NCBI GenBank assembly: GCA_902784165.1
Contig: CACZTL010000064.1
Coordinates: 1 to 33,796 of the forward strand
DNA length: 33,796 nt
Source of the DNA: an uncultured Lachnospiraceae bacterium
GTDB taxonomy: Bacteria; Bacillota; Clostridia; Lachnospirales; Lachnospiraceae
Direction of reading: 5' to 3'
Of this stretch, positions 24,903 through 32,849 are shown piece by piece (the stretch's first letter is position 1; each line of letters starts with the position of its first letter). A model generated the notes under the pieces. That model was not told the DNA's origin. It saw only the letters and a program-made list of their open reading frames with translations, and searched no databases. The position numbers and the translations under genes were made by a program.

Positions 24903-25973
24903 ATGAAAGAAATAATAATAAACAGGCAGACTAAAGGAACTAAGCTCCTTCGTATATTGGTCAAGTTATTGCCTGAGGCAGATAAAAATTTCATATATAA
25001 GATGCTGCGTAAGAAAAATATAACGCTTAATGATAAGAAAGCATCAGGAGGTGAGCTGCTCGAAGACGGAGACAGTATTAAGCTTTATTTCAGTGACGAG
25101 ACTTATGCAAAATTTGCGGGAAATGCTTGTTTTGAAAAACAATTATCCGAACAAGACGGTTATGAAAATGCTGATAAAAAAGCGCCTGCCTTGAATGAAA
25201 GCAGTATTATTTTTGAAGATGAGGATATAATACTTTGCAATAAACCGGTCGGGGTGCTTTCCCAAAAGGCTAAAAGTACAGACTTCAGTATGGTTGAGAT
25301 GATAACGGGTTATCTTTCGGAAAAGAAGGAATATGACATTTCGGACGCGACAGGCTTTAAGCCGGCCGTAACCAACAGACTCGACAGAAATACGAGCGGA
25401 ATAATAGCTGCGGGAAAGAGTGTTGCAGGGCTTAAGTTTTTATCAGAAGGCTTTAAGAAACGTACATTTGAAAAGTTTTATTTGTGCGTCGTAAAGGGCA
25501 GGCTTGAGGTGAACTTAAAGCTTAACGGTCTTTGGTCAAAATCATCGCACGGCAATAAGGTGGTTATAAAAAATGTCGGAACGGACCCGGAAGGAGGTTT
25601 TCCGAGAGAGTACTTTGTAAAGGGGAATATCCCTGTACAGACCACGGCTGTGCCTTTGAAAACAAACGGAGAGATTACCCTTTGCCTTGTAAGGCTCATG
25701 ACGGGGAAAACACATCAGATAAGGGCACAGATGACAGAGGCAGGCTATCCGCTTTTGGGAGATGACAAGTACGGTGACAAGGCATTTAACAAACATTATA
25801 AACGGTTGTACAAGAGCCAGTTTCAGCTTTTACACGCATTTATGTTAGATATTCCCGGCAAAGGGACCTTTTTTGCTGATATACCGGATAACTTTGAGAA
25901 ATTGCTTAAGGGTGAGGATTTATGGGTACATGGAATACGAGAGGTCTTCGCGGCTCAGCTCTCGAGGATTTGA
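24903..25973 (+). CDS. RluA-family pseudouridine synthase with S4-like N-terminus
   Basis: A 356-residue RNA pseudouridine synthase. The N-terminal ~70 residues look like an S4 RNA-binding domain (LLRILVKLLP, then KMLRKKNITLNDKKA). The catalytic domain has NKPVGVLSQ, the active-site NRLDRNTSGI with the catalytic Asp, and RLMTGKTHQIRAQM....GYPLLGDDKYGD. These are RluA/RluC/RluD-type features, so 23S rRNA is the likely substrate; the exact site cannot be assigned. The ribosome site is weak (AAAGA close to the ATG). The 3' end overlaps recU by 52 nt. Confidence 0.93.
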   Translation: MKEIIINRQTKGTKLLRILVKLLPEADKNFIYKMLRKKNITLNDKKASGGELLEDGDSIKLYFSDETYAKFAGNACFEKQLSEQDGYENADKKAPALNESSIIFEDEDIILCNKPVGVLSQKAKSTDFSMVEMITGYLSEKKEYDISDATGFKPAVTNRLDRNTSGIIAAGKSVAGLKFLSEGFKKRTFEKFYLCVVKGRLEVNLKLNGLWSKSSHGNKVVIKNVGTDPEGGFPREYFVKGNIPVQTTAVPLKTNGEITLCLVRLMTGKTHQIRAQMTEAGYPLLGDDKYGDKAFNKHYKRLYKSQFQLLHAFMLDIPGKGTFFADIPDNFEKLLKGEDLWVHGIREVFAAQLSRI

Positions 25974-26455
25974 TCAATATAAGTAATGAAAGGTATCAGT
26001 CGGCAGGGCTCGCGCTTATTCAAAAGGTGCCGACGCCTATTAAGCCGATGCGCATGGATAAGGAGCGAGGGCAGATAACCCTTGCTTATTTTGATAAGAA
26101 AAGTACGGTTGATTATATCGGAGCGGTACAGGGCGTGCCGGTATGCTTTGATGCTAAAGAATGTGCAACGGATACATTTGCGCTGCAAAATCTGCATGAA
26201 CACCAGGTGGATTTTATGGAGGGGTTTGAGGCACAAAAAGGTGTTTCTTTTATTATCCTTCATTTTACAAAAAGGGATGAGATTTACTATATACCGTTTA
26301 GGGATATCAAGAAATTTTGGGACAGAGCCGGGCAGGGAGGCAGAAAAAGCTTTTGCTATGATGAGATAGATAAGGATTATATCATAACGGCGTCTGAAGG
26401 GGTTTTGGTGCATTATCTGGCGGCGCTCAAAAAAGATCTCGACAGCAGACCTTGA
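25922..26455 (+). CDS. recU: Holliday junction resolvase RecU
   Basis: A 177-residue RecU, the Firmicute enzyme that cleaves four-way DNA junctions in recombination and segregation. It has the N-terminal RG..LE..IN..N..Y....LALI.K.PTP motif, the active-site STVDYIG with Asp (residue 64), FDAKE with Asp77 and Lys79 (many relatives have Glu in the first position), the NLHEHQ.DFME helix and FIILHFT. It lacks the longer N-terminal tail of B. subtilis RecU. The start, ATG with GGTGAGG just upstream, lies inside the RluA-type gene. In Bacillus recU sits with a penicillin-binding protein gene; that is not so here. Confidence 0.92.
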   Translation: MGTWNTRGLRGSALEDLINISNERYQSAGLALIQKVPTPIKPMRMDKERGQITLAYFDKKSTVDYIGAVQGVPVCFDAKECATDTFALQNLHEHQVDFMEGFEAQKGVSFIILHFTKRDEIYYIPFRDIKKFWDRAGQGGRKSFCYDEIDKDYIITASEGVLVHYLAALKKDLDSRP

Positions 26456-26492
26456 CGGACAGGTGGGATTGTATGTATAATTCTTAAATTAC

Positions 26493-26608
26493 AGTGTGAC
26501 GCGGGGACAGACCAAATGTGTCAGTTGGGGACAGTCCCTTTGTGTCAATCCTGACACAAAGGGACTGTCCCCAACTGACACATTTGGTCTGTCCCCATCT
26601 GACACACT
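26493..26608. repeat. Two-module palindrome with perfect 45-bp arms upstream of htpG
   Basis: Arms 26503-26547 and 26552-26596 are exact inverted copies around an ATCC loop. The outer ends (AGTGTG at 26493-26498, CACACT at 26603-26608) also match, but the left arm has lost about 2 nt next to them. Each arm holds two successive modules: GGGGACAG-ACCAAA-TGTGTCA, then GTT-GGGGACAG-TCCCTT-TGTGTCA. It lies in the 194-bp gap between recU and htpG. No gene or clear promoter box was seen in the remaining gap sequence, and no HrcA/CIRCE-type dyad is present. Confidence 0.92.
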
Positions 26609-26649
26609 CTCTAATAAAACTGCAACAAATATAGAACAGGAGAAATATA

Positions 26650-28599
26650 ATGGATAAGAAACAATTTAAGACAGAATCAAAAAAGCTTCTTGATATGATG
26701 GTTAACTCTATATATACGCACAAAGAGATATTCCTTCGCGAGCTTATTTCTAACGCTTCGGATGCGATAGATAAGCTTCATTTCAGGTCGCTTACGGATG
26801 ATTCGGTGACAGTTAAGAGTGATGAGTATGAAATAAGACTTACGCCGGACAAGGATGCGCGAACCCTTACCATAACCGACAACGGCTGCGGAATGACTAA
26901 GGTCGAGTTAGAGAACAATCTCGGAACGATAGCAAAGAGCGGATCCTTTGAGTTTAAAAATGACCCGGAAAATGCAAAGGACGAAAAAGAGCAGGAAATC
27001 GATATAATAGGTCAGTTCGGCGTCGGCTTTTATTCGGCGTTTATGGTTGCTGACAAGATAACCGTGACCAGTAAGGCTTATGGCGCGGATGAGGCTTATA
27101 AATGGGAAAGCGAGGGTGCGGATGGTTACACCTTAGAGGCTTGTGAAAAGGAAGAGCCGGGCACTCAGATCGTATTACATTTGAAAGAGGATACGGAGGA
27201 TGATAAATTCTCCGAATACCTTGAGGAGTATACTCTTAAAAATCTGATCAAGAAATACAGTGATTATATACGCTATCCTATACGCATGATCACAGAGCAT
27301 GAAAAGCTTAAAGAGGGCAGTGAGGACGAATACGAAAAAATATCCGAGGATGAAACGCTAAACAGTATGATACCTATCTGGAAGAAGGATACGTCCGATG
27401 TGACAGATGAGGAGTATGCAGGCTTCTACAAGGATAAATTCTTTGATTTTGAGGATCCGTTAAAAATAATCAGACAGAAGGCAGAGGGTACGTCAGAGTA
27501 TATTGCGCTGCTTTTTATCCCGGCAAGAGCGCCATTTGATTATTACAGCAAGGATTTTGAAAAGGGTCTTCAGCTGTATTCAAGCGGTGTTATGATCATG
27601 GATAAATGTAAAGACCTGCTTCCCGATTACTTCAGCTTTGTCCGCGGTTTGGTAGACAGCTCAGATCTTTCTCTTAACATTTCCAGAGAGATGCTCCAGC
27701 ATGACAGGCAGCTTAAGATAATTGCTAAGGCACTTGAAAAGAAGATTGCCGGCGAGCTTTCAAAGATGCTTACCGATGAGAGAGAAAAGTATGAGAAATT
27801 CTTTGAGAATTTCGGAACGCAGCTTAAGTGGGGTATATACTCAAGCTACGGCGGAAACAAGGAGCTTCTTGAGGATCTTCTCCTGTTTAAGTCTTCATAT
27901 GAGCCGGCTGAGGATGAAAAGAAAGAGGATTCCGAAGAAAAAGAATATAAGAATAAGCTGGTAAGCCTTAAAGAGTACGTTTCCCGTATGAAGGAAGGTC
28001 AGGATAAGATATACTTTGCATCAGGAGAGAGCGTAAATAAAATAAAATTCCTGCCACAGGTAGAGTCTGTAACTTCTAAGGGCTATGAGGTTCTTTATCT
28101 GACCGAGGATATCGATGAGTTTACCATGCAGATGCTTAGGAACTATGATGAAAAGGAATTCTTAAATGTATGCAAGGACAGCCTTGATCTTTCCACTGAG
28201 GAAGAGAAGGAACAGATAAAGACAGAGAACGAAAGCAAGGCCGATATGTTCAAGTTCATGAAGGAGAGCATAGGCGATAAGGTTGCAAGGGTTCAGTTTA
28301 CAAACTCTCTTACAAATCACGCTGTGTGCCTTTCTTCTGAGGGTGATATATCCGTGGAGATGGAGAAGGTATTAAGCAAGATGCCGGATGCAGATGATAA
28401 GCAGATAAAGGCAGAAACAGTACTTGAGGTAAATGTAAATCATCCCATTGCAAAAACGCTCGGAGAGCTTTTTGAGAAGGATAAGGATAAGCTTGCTACT
28501 TATAGCCGCATTCTTTACGCGCAGGCCTGCCTGATAAACGGAATGCCGCTTGATAACCCTTCAGAGGTTAGCGAGATGGTTTGCGGTCTCATGGTTTAA
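26650..28599 (+). CDS. htpG: Molecular chaperone HtpG (Hsp90)
   Basis: A 649-residue bacterial Hsp90. The N-terminal GHKL ATPase domain has LRELISNASDAIDKL, DNGCGMT and GQFGVGFYSAFMV. The middle domain has SLNISREMLQ with the catalytic Arg, and the C-terminal dimerisation domain follows. Slightly longer than E. coli HtpG (624), with an acidic insertion near residues 425-440. It is an ATP-driven homodimeric chaperone in the cytosol. GGAG precedes the ATG. It appears monocistronic: a long palindrome lies upstream, and 28600-29211 downstream holds no gene. Confidence 0.97.
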   Translation: MDKKQFKTESKKLLDMMVNSIYTHKEIFLRELISNASDAIDKLHFRSLTDDSVTVKSDEYEIRLTPDKDARTLTITDNGCGMTKVELENNLGTIAKSGSFEFKNDPENAKDEKEQEIDIIGQFGVGFYSAFMVADKITVTSKAYGADEAYKWESEGADGYTLEACEKEEPGTQIVLHLKEDTEDDKFSEYLEEYTLKNLIKKYSDYIRYPIRMITEHEKLKEGSEDEYEKISEDETLNSMIPIWKKDTSDVTDEEYAGFYKDKFFDFEDPLKIIRQKAEGTSEYIALLFIPARAPFDYYSKDFEKGLQLYSSGVMIMDKCKDLLPDYFSFVRGLVDSSDLSLNISREMLQHDRQLKIIAKALEKKIAGELSKMLTDEREKYEKFFENFGTQLKWGIYSSYGGNKELLEDLLLFKSSYEPAEDEKKEDSEEKEYKNKLVSLKEYVSRMKEGQDKIYFASGESVNKIKFLPQVESVTSKGYEVLYLTEDIDEFTMQMLRNYDEKEFLNVCKDSLDLSTEEEKEQIKTENESKADMFKFMKESIGDKVARVQFTNSLTNHAVCLSSEGDISVEMEKVLSKMPDADDKQIKAETVLEVNVNHPIAKTLGELFEKDKDKLATYSRILYAQACLINGMPLDNPSEVSEMVCGLMV

Positions 28600-28872
28600 A
28601 AGAAAAAAAACAAAAAAAATGCCCGTAGGGGGTTGTGTGTTTTTCAGAATCATGTAAAATAGAGAAGGTCATGATTTTGCGACTTTCTTAAAATATAGTT
28701 CCTTCTGCTGTATGTCGTAAGCAGACAGGATTTACACATTCTAACCTTTAGCTCCGTTTGTGTAAAACGGCTGCCCCAAAATGCGGAAGGTCATTTATGC
28801 TTTCTCTCGTTTATCTTATTTTGATAGACAAAACCGGGGAGAGCAAAGGATAAGAAACACAAACATGACGCT
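28600..28872 (+). other. Gene-free stretch after htpG with several hairpins; possible small RNA or long 3' UTR
   Basis: No protein gene is supported here. Several local stems are visible: 28645-28654 with 28670-28679 (10 bp, one G-U), TCTGCT/AGCAGA around 28703-28724, CCGTTT/AAACGG around 28754-28770, and CTCTC-GTTTATC with GATAGAC..GAGAG around 28804-28843. The segment GAAGGTCAT occurs twice (near 28664 and 28786). It runs into the strong terminator at 28873-28915. I do not recognise a known RNA family (not tmRNA, SRP or 6S by its motifs). A weak promoter-like TTGTGT-16-TAAAAT (28633-28660) would yield a transcript of about 250 nt. Confidence 0.35.
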
Positions 28873-28915
28873 GCGGTGCATACATACAGGTAACTGTATG
28901 TATGCACCGCTTTTT
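28873..28915 (+). terminator. Strong rho-independent terminator
   Basis: A perfect 17-bp stem (28873-28889 with 28894-28910, GCGGTGCATACATACAG), a GTAA loop and TTTTT form a textbook terminator. It is about 270 nt beyond the htpG stop, so it ends either a long htpG transcript or a separate small RNA. Confidence 0.85.
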
Positions 28916-28927
28916 AGTGTAAAATGA

Positions 28928-29006
28928 GGTACTGTGTCAAAGGGGATGTGTTCTACTGATACACCTACGGATGTGTCAGTAGAACAGTCCCCTTTGACAC
29001 AGTACC
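28928..29006. repeat. 79-bp imperfect palindrome of the AGAAC-type repeat
   Basis: The outer 19-bp stem is perfect (28928-28946 with 28988-29006, from GGTACTGTGTCAAAGGGGA). After a small bulge the inner TGTTCTACTGA pairs with its complement near 28976-28986. The unit is TGTGTCAG-TAGAACAGTCCCC-TTTGACACA, related to the single-unit copy at 5340 and the fragment at 2941. It lies just after the strong terminator and before the metal-box promoter. Confidence 0.85.
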
Positions 29007-29041
29007 CTGTTTTCCACAAATAAAAAACCAAAAAATAATTC

Positions 29042-29071
29042 TTGACAATAGATATAGTTAAGTGTTAATAT
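29042..29071 (+). promoter_or_regulatory. Promoter of the PPTase-ABC-MptD operon
   Basis: A perfect TTGACA (29042-29047) is followed after 18 bp by TAATAT (29066-29071) with an upstream TG (extended -10). The expected start is near 29078, at the edge of the first dyad below, leaving a leader of about 130 nt. Confidence 0.55.
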
Positions 29072-29078
29072 TTAGTAT

Positions 29079-29114
29079 GTTGCGTTAGTTAATGCTAACT
29101 AATGCAACTTTTTT
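29079..29114 (+). promoter_or_regulatory. Dyad operator that is also a terminator-like hairpin
   Basis: TTAGTTA-ATGC-TAACTAA (29085-29102) is a perfect 7-4-7 dyad that extends to a 13-bp stem (29079-29091 with 29096-29108, one G-U), followed directly by TTTTTT. As DNA it resembles DtxR/IdeR-type iron boxes; as RNA it is an intrinsic terminator right after the predicted start. It could therefore be an operator, an attenuator or both. Confidence 0.5.
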
Positions 29115-29125
29115 AATAACAACAG

Positions 29126-29144
29126 TTAGACAATGCTAACCTAA
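29126..29144. promoter_or_regulatory. Second DtxR/IdeR-like box
   Basis: TTAGACAATGCTAACCTAA matches the 19-bp IdeR/DtxR consensus TTAGGTTAGSCTAACCTAA at 15 of 19 positions, with the right half TAACCTAA exact. It shares GTTAG-N2-AATGCTAAC with the first dyad, 41 bp upstream (about four helical turns). The consensus is from memory of actinobacterial regulators. Confidence 0.45.
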
Positions 29145-29211
29145 AAGAATGATCACTTATTAGTTTTTCTCGGAAAAAGATATAAAGTCTGTAAAGAAAT
29201 CCTGTATAGAC

Positions 29212-29844
29212 TTGCAAAAGGTTTGTGTATGGATAATAAGATGGGATTATTTTCTTGAACCGGCCAATCTTGATTTTACAGAGTATTTAAGAGGAACCCT
29301 GAGCCCGGAGGAGCTTGCAAGATCTTTAAAATATTATTTTCCCGACGACAGGTACAGGAGTTATTTGTCGAGAGGACTTGTCAGGATTTTAGGAGCCTCA
29401 TATACAGGGATAAATCTTAAAAACATAGACATAATAAAAGGGTATAACGGCAAGCCTGCATTCAGCGGTGAGGCTTCTGATCTTAAGTTTAATATATCAC
29501 ATTCCGGCGAATATATAATGATGGCATTTACCTTCGGAAGAGAGATAGGGGTTGATGTCGAAAAACAAGATTCTAAAGCAGATTTTTACGGCATGTCGGA
29601 ATTATTTGCCCATGAAGAGGAAAGCCTTATAAAGCGCTCATGTGATTATCGTGTTTTTTATGATACCTGGGTATGTAAGGAAGCTTTTATAAAAAATACG
29701 GGCGAAGGTCTGGCAAGAAGCCTTAACAGCTTTACCGTCAGAGGAGACGACATAATAATAGACGGTCGTATACAGGACAAGCTGCTGTTAAAAAGAATAA
29801 AAGTAAATAATGAATACGCAGCTGCCATGGTAGTTGAAAAGTAA
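29212..29844 (+). CDS. 4'-phosphopantetheinyl transferase, Sfp type (second of two)
   Basis: A 210-residue Sfp-type PPTase, not closely similar to the one at 2248. The motifs are GYNGKPAF, FNISHSGEY (residues 93-101), GVDVE with the Mg-binding acids (113-117) and W-VCKEAFIKNTGEGL (153-167). Sfp-type enzymes activate carrier proteins of NRPS, PKS or fatty acid synthases. The start is uncertain: the first in-frame start codon is TTG at 29212 with only a weak purine-rich site, and no in-frame ATG lies nearby. It is the first gene behind a promoter with two iron-box-like dyads and is 34 nt from an ABC ATPase gene. That suggests a natural-product or siderophore-type carrier protein elsewhere, but none is in this window. 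Confidence 0.82.
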   Translation: MQKVCVWIIRWDYFLEPANLDFTEYLRGTLSPEELARSLKYYFPDDRYRSYLSRGLVRILGASYTGINLKNIDIIKGYNGKPAFSGEASDLKFNISHSGEYIMMAFTFGREIGVDVEKQDSKADFYGMSELFAHEEESLIKRSCDYRVFYDTWVCKEAFIKNTGEGLARSLNSFTVRGDDIIIDGRIQDKLLLKRIKVNNEYAAAMVVEK

Positions 29845-29878
29845 TCAAAGCTATGAATATAAAAAAACGGAGGCAGAT

Positions 29879-30577
29879 ATGTTTCTTTCAGTTAAAGGAC
29901 TAAAAAAATCATACGGTGAAGGCGAAAGTCGTGTTGATGTACTAAACGGCATAGACATAGATGTAAACAAAGGTGAGTTCTTGTGTTTACTCGGTCCTTC
30001 CGGTTGTGGTAAATCAACGCTCCTTAATATTATCGGAGGTATAGACAGACCTGATGACGGCAGTGTTTTTCTGAACGGAGATGACATGGGCAAAATGAAC
30101 GACAAGGAGCTAACTGCGTACAGGCGTGAAAACCTAGGATATATTTTCCAGATGTACAATCTTATACCGGATCTTACCGTTCGGGAAAATATAGAGGTGG
30201 GTGCTTATTTAAGCAAGGAGCCGCTTGATATTGATGAGATAATAGAGGATACGGGGCTTAAAGCGCAGCAGGACAAATTACCCAAGCAGGTGTCAGGCGG
30301 GCAGCAGCAGAGGACTTCTATAGGCAGGGCAGTTATCAAGAAGCCTGAGATACTGTTGTGCGATGAACCTACGGGAGCTCTTGATTATAATACCGGTAAG
30401 GAAATACTAAAGCTTATAGAGCATGTGAATCAAAAGTATAATACTACGGTTATTATGGTTACACATAACGATGCCATACAGAAGATGTCTGACAGGACGC
30501 TTACTCTAAAAGACGGTAAGGTCACAGGAGTGTTTGTAAATGAAGATAAGATTTCTGCGGAGGCATTGAACTGGTGA
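29879..30577 (+). CDS. ABC transporter ATP-binding protein (MacB/LolD type)
   Basis: A 232-residue ATPase with Walker A GPSGCGKST (residues 39-47), Q-loop Gln at 91 (IFQMYNLIP), signature VSGGQQQR (138-145), Walker B ILLCDEPTGALD (158-169) and the switch His in VTHND. GEF-LCLLGPSG and EPTGALD are typical of the MacB/LolD/FtsE group, which works with FtsX-type permeases as exporters, mechanotransmission pumps or antimicrobial peptide sensors. I chose the ATG at 29879 because GGAGG is 5 nt upstream; an in-frame TTG 15 codons earlier lies inside the PPTase gene. It overlaps the permease start by one base. Confidence 0.93.
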   Translation: MFLSVKGLKKSYGEGESRVDVLNGIDIDVNKGEFLCLLGPSGCGKSTLLNIIGGIDRPDDGSVFLNGDDMGKMNDKELTAYRRENLGYIFQMYNLIPDLTVRENIEVGAYLSKEPLDIDEIIEDTGLKAQQDKLPKQVSGGQQQRTSIGRAVIKKPEILLCDEPTGALDYNTGKEILKLIEHVNQKYNTTVIMVTHNDAIQKMSDRTLTLKDGKVTGVFVNEDKISAEALNW

Positions 30578-32832
30578 TGAGGAATCCGTTAAATAAAAGA
30601 TTTAAACGAGAAATAAAAAACGGCTTTGGAAGATATCTTGTTATATTCTTGCTTTTGTTTCTGTCGATCGGTGAGGTGTCAGGCTTTCTTGTAGTTGACC
30701 ACAGCCTTATAACAGCTTATGAAAACAGCTTTGAAAAATATAACGTTGAGGACGGAAACTTTACTTCGGCAGCGGAGCTTTCGGATGAACAAAGAAAGGA
30801 AACAGAAAATGAAGGCGTGGTCCTATTTGAAAACTTTTATTCAGACAAAGAGATGGATAACGATACCACGCTTCGCATATTTAAAAACAGAGAAGATATA
30901 AATCTGGCAAGCATACATGAAGGAACTCTTCCTGATGCTGCCGGGGAGATAGCTCTTGACAGATTGTATGCAAAAAATAATGAGATAGAAATCGGTGACG
31001 AGATAAGTCACGGCAGCGATAAATGGAAGGTTACGGGACTGGTTGCTTTATCTGATTACAGCGCATTGTTTAAAAACAATACCGATATGATGTTTGATAC
31101 TACAGGATTCGGAGTAAGCGTGGTATCGGAAGAAGGTTGGGAAAAAATAGATAAGAACAGTATAAACTACAGATATTCTTGGAAATATAATATTTCACCT
31201 TCTGATGAAAAGGAAGAAAAGGAATTATCTGATAAGCTGCTTGAAAATGTAAGTACAAAAGTGATGCTTACTGACTATACTCCGAGATACTTAAATCAGT
31301 CGATCATGTTTACCGGCGAGGACTTCGGACAAGACAGGGCAATGATACAGCTTCTGTTATACATAATAATTGTAATCATCGCATTTATTTTTGCCGTAAC
31401 GGTAAAAAACATGATCAACAAAGAATCGGCAGTAATAGGAACGCTTTTGTCCTCGGGCTTCAAAAAAGGTGAATTGCTGAGGCATTATGCTGCGCTTCCG
31501 ATTCTCATAACTATTGCCGGAGCCATAGCCGGTAATATTCTCGGCTATACGGTCATGAAGGATATAAACGCCGCTGCTTATTACGGCAGCTACAGCCTTC
31601 CGACCTATGAAACCTTGTGGAATCCGGGTGCTTTTATTCAGACAACCGTTATACCGGTTGCTATAGTTATGGCGATAAACTTTATCATTATAAGATATAG
31701 TCTTTCGTATCCTCCTTTGAATTTTTTAAGAGGAGAACTCAGTCGAAGCAGCGGAAAAAAAGTAAGGAAGCTTTCCTATGGCTCATCTATATCTTCGCGC
31801 TTCAGGAAGAGGATTTTTGCAAGTAATATCGGAAGCTATGCAGTAATAATTATCGGTATATTTTTCTCAAACATATTGTTGATGTTCGGTTTTATGCTGC
31901 CGAGTACGCTCGACAGCCATAAGAGTATGATGCATGAAAATATGATATGTGAAAACACTTACATACTGAAGGCTCCGGCCGAAACGGTAACGGAAGGTGC
32001 TGAGAAGTTTGCGGCACATACTCTCGGAACAAAAGGGGAAAACGGATATAAACCGGAGGATATTACCGTATACGGAGTTGAGGCTGACAGCAGATATGTC
32101 CATGTTGATGATGCCGATAAAATATATATTTCAAAAGCATACGCTGATAAATACAATTTAGAACCCGGAGATGTCCTGGAATTATCTGAAAAGTATGAGA
32201 ATAAAGAATATGAATTCAAGGTTGAAGGTATATATGACTACGAAGGTGAAATAGCACTCTTTACCGGTCTTGATAATTTAAATGATATTTTCGGTGAAGA
32301 AGCCGGCAGCTTCAGTGGATATTATTCGGATAACAAAATAGAGGATATCGATGAAGCACTCATAGCTTCCGTTATAGACGAGGACGAGATGACAAAGGCC
32401 GCAAGGCAGCTTGAGCTTTCCATGGGAAGTATAATGGGTGTGATCAGAGTCTTTTCCGTAGTTATGTTTGTGATAATCATATATATACTTTCACGCCTCA
32501 TAATTGAGAAAAGTTCAAAGTCTATATCTCTTACAAAGATACTGGGATACAAAAACAAAGAAATAGGGGGCTTATATCTGGCAACAACATCCTTAGTGGT
32601 AATTGCCGGAATTCTCGGAACCATAGTGTTATCAAGGTTTGTTGTGGATTTTTTATATACTGAGATGATGATAAAGAGTATGAGCGGCTGGATGCCGCTT
32701 GTGGTAGATGCTTCAGTCTATATTAAGATGGCGGCTATAGGCATTTGCTCATATGCAGCCGTGGCACTGCTGGAGTTGATAAAGATAAAAAAGGTTCCTA
32801 TGGGGATGGCGCTGAAGGAGGCTGCCATATAA
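30577..32832 (+). CDS. FtsX-like ABC permease (MacB/ABC3 type)
   Basis: A 751-residue membrane protein that pairs with the preceding ATPase. It has an N-terminal membrane segment (about residues 18-40), an extracytoplasmic region of about 215 residues, a first FtsX block of three helices (about 265-375), a further membrane segment (about 415-445), a second large extracytoplasmic region and a second FtsX block (about 630-745) with the SLTKILGYKNKEI coupling motif. This two-block layout is that of Gram-positive ABC3-type permeases linked to export or to peptide-antibiotic sensing. The ATG at 30577 overlaps the ATPase TGA (TGATG); a GTG one codon earlier is possible. The substrate is unknown. 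Confidence 0.9.
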   Translation: MRNPLNKRFKREIKNGFGRYLVIFLLLFLSIGEVSGFLVVDHSLITAYENSFEKYNVEDGNFTSAAELSDEQRKETENEGVVLFENFYSDKEMDNDTTLRIFKNREDINLASIHEGTLPDAAGEIALDRLYAKNNEIEIGDEISHGSDKWKVTGLVALSDYSALFKNNTDMMFDTTGFGVSVVSEEGWEKIDKNSINYRYSWKYNISPSDEKEEKELSDKLLENVSTKVMLTDYTPRYLNQSIMFTGEDFGQDRAMIQLLLYIIIVIIAFIFAVTVKNMINKESAVIGTLLSSGFKKGELLRHYAALPILITIAGAIAGNILGYTVMKDINAAAYYGSYSLPTYETLWNPGAFIQTTVIPVAIVMAINFIIIRYSLSYPPLNFLRGELSRSSGKKVRKLSYGSSISSRFRKRIFASNIGSYAVIIIGIFFSNILLMFGFMLPSTLDSHKSMMHENMICENTYILKAPAETVTEGAEKFAAHTLGTKGENGYKPEDITVYGVEADSRYVHVDDADKIYISKAYADKYNLEPGDVLELSEKYENKEYEFKVEGIYDYEGEIALFTGLDNLNDIFGEEAGSFSGYYSDNKIEDIDEALIASVIDEDEMTKAARQLELSMGSIMGVIRVFSVVMFVIIIYILSRLIIEKSSKSISLTKILGYKNKEIGGLYLATTSLVVIAGILGTIVLSRFVVDFLYTEMMIKSMSGWMPLVVDASVYIKMAAIGICSYAAVALLELIKIKKVPMGMALKEAAI

Positions 32833-32849
32833 TAACAAAGCAGTCAGCT

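Noticed and set aside
26456..26649. A CIRCE/HrcA or other heat-shock operator before htpG
   Set aside because: The only dyad is the repeat-family palindrome; no TTAGCACTC-N9-GAGTGCTAA-like element was seen.
7093..29006. The dispersed repeats as a CRISPR array
   Set aside because: The copies are single, scattered and palindromic over their whole length, with no regular spacers and no cas genes.
28928..29006. The repeats as insertion-sequence ends with a transposase
   Set aside because: No transposase frame lies between or beside any copies in the window; a non-autonomous element mobilised in trans remains possible but cannot be shown here.
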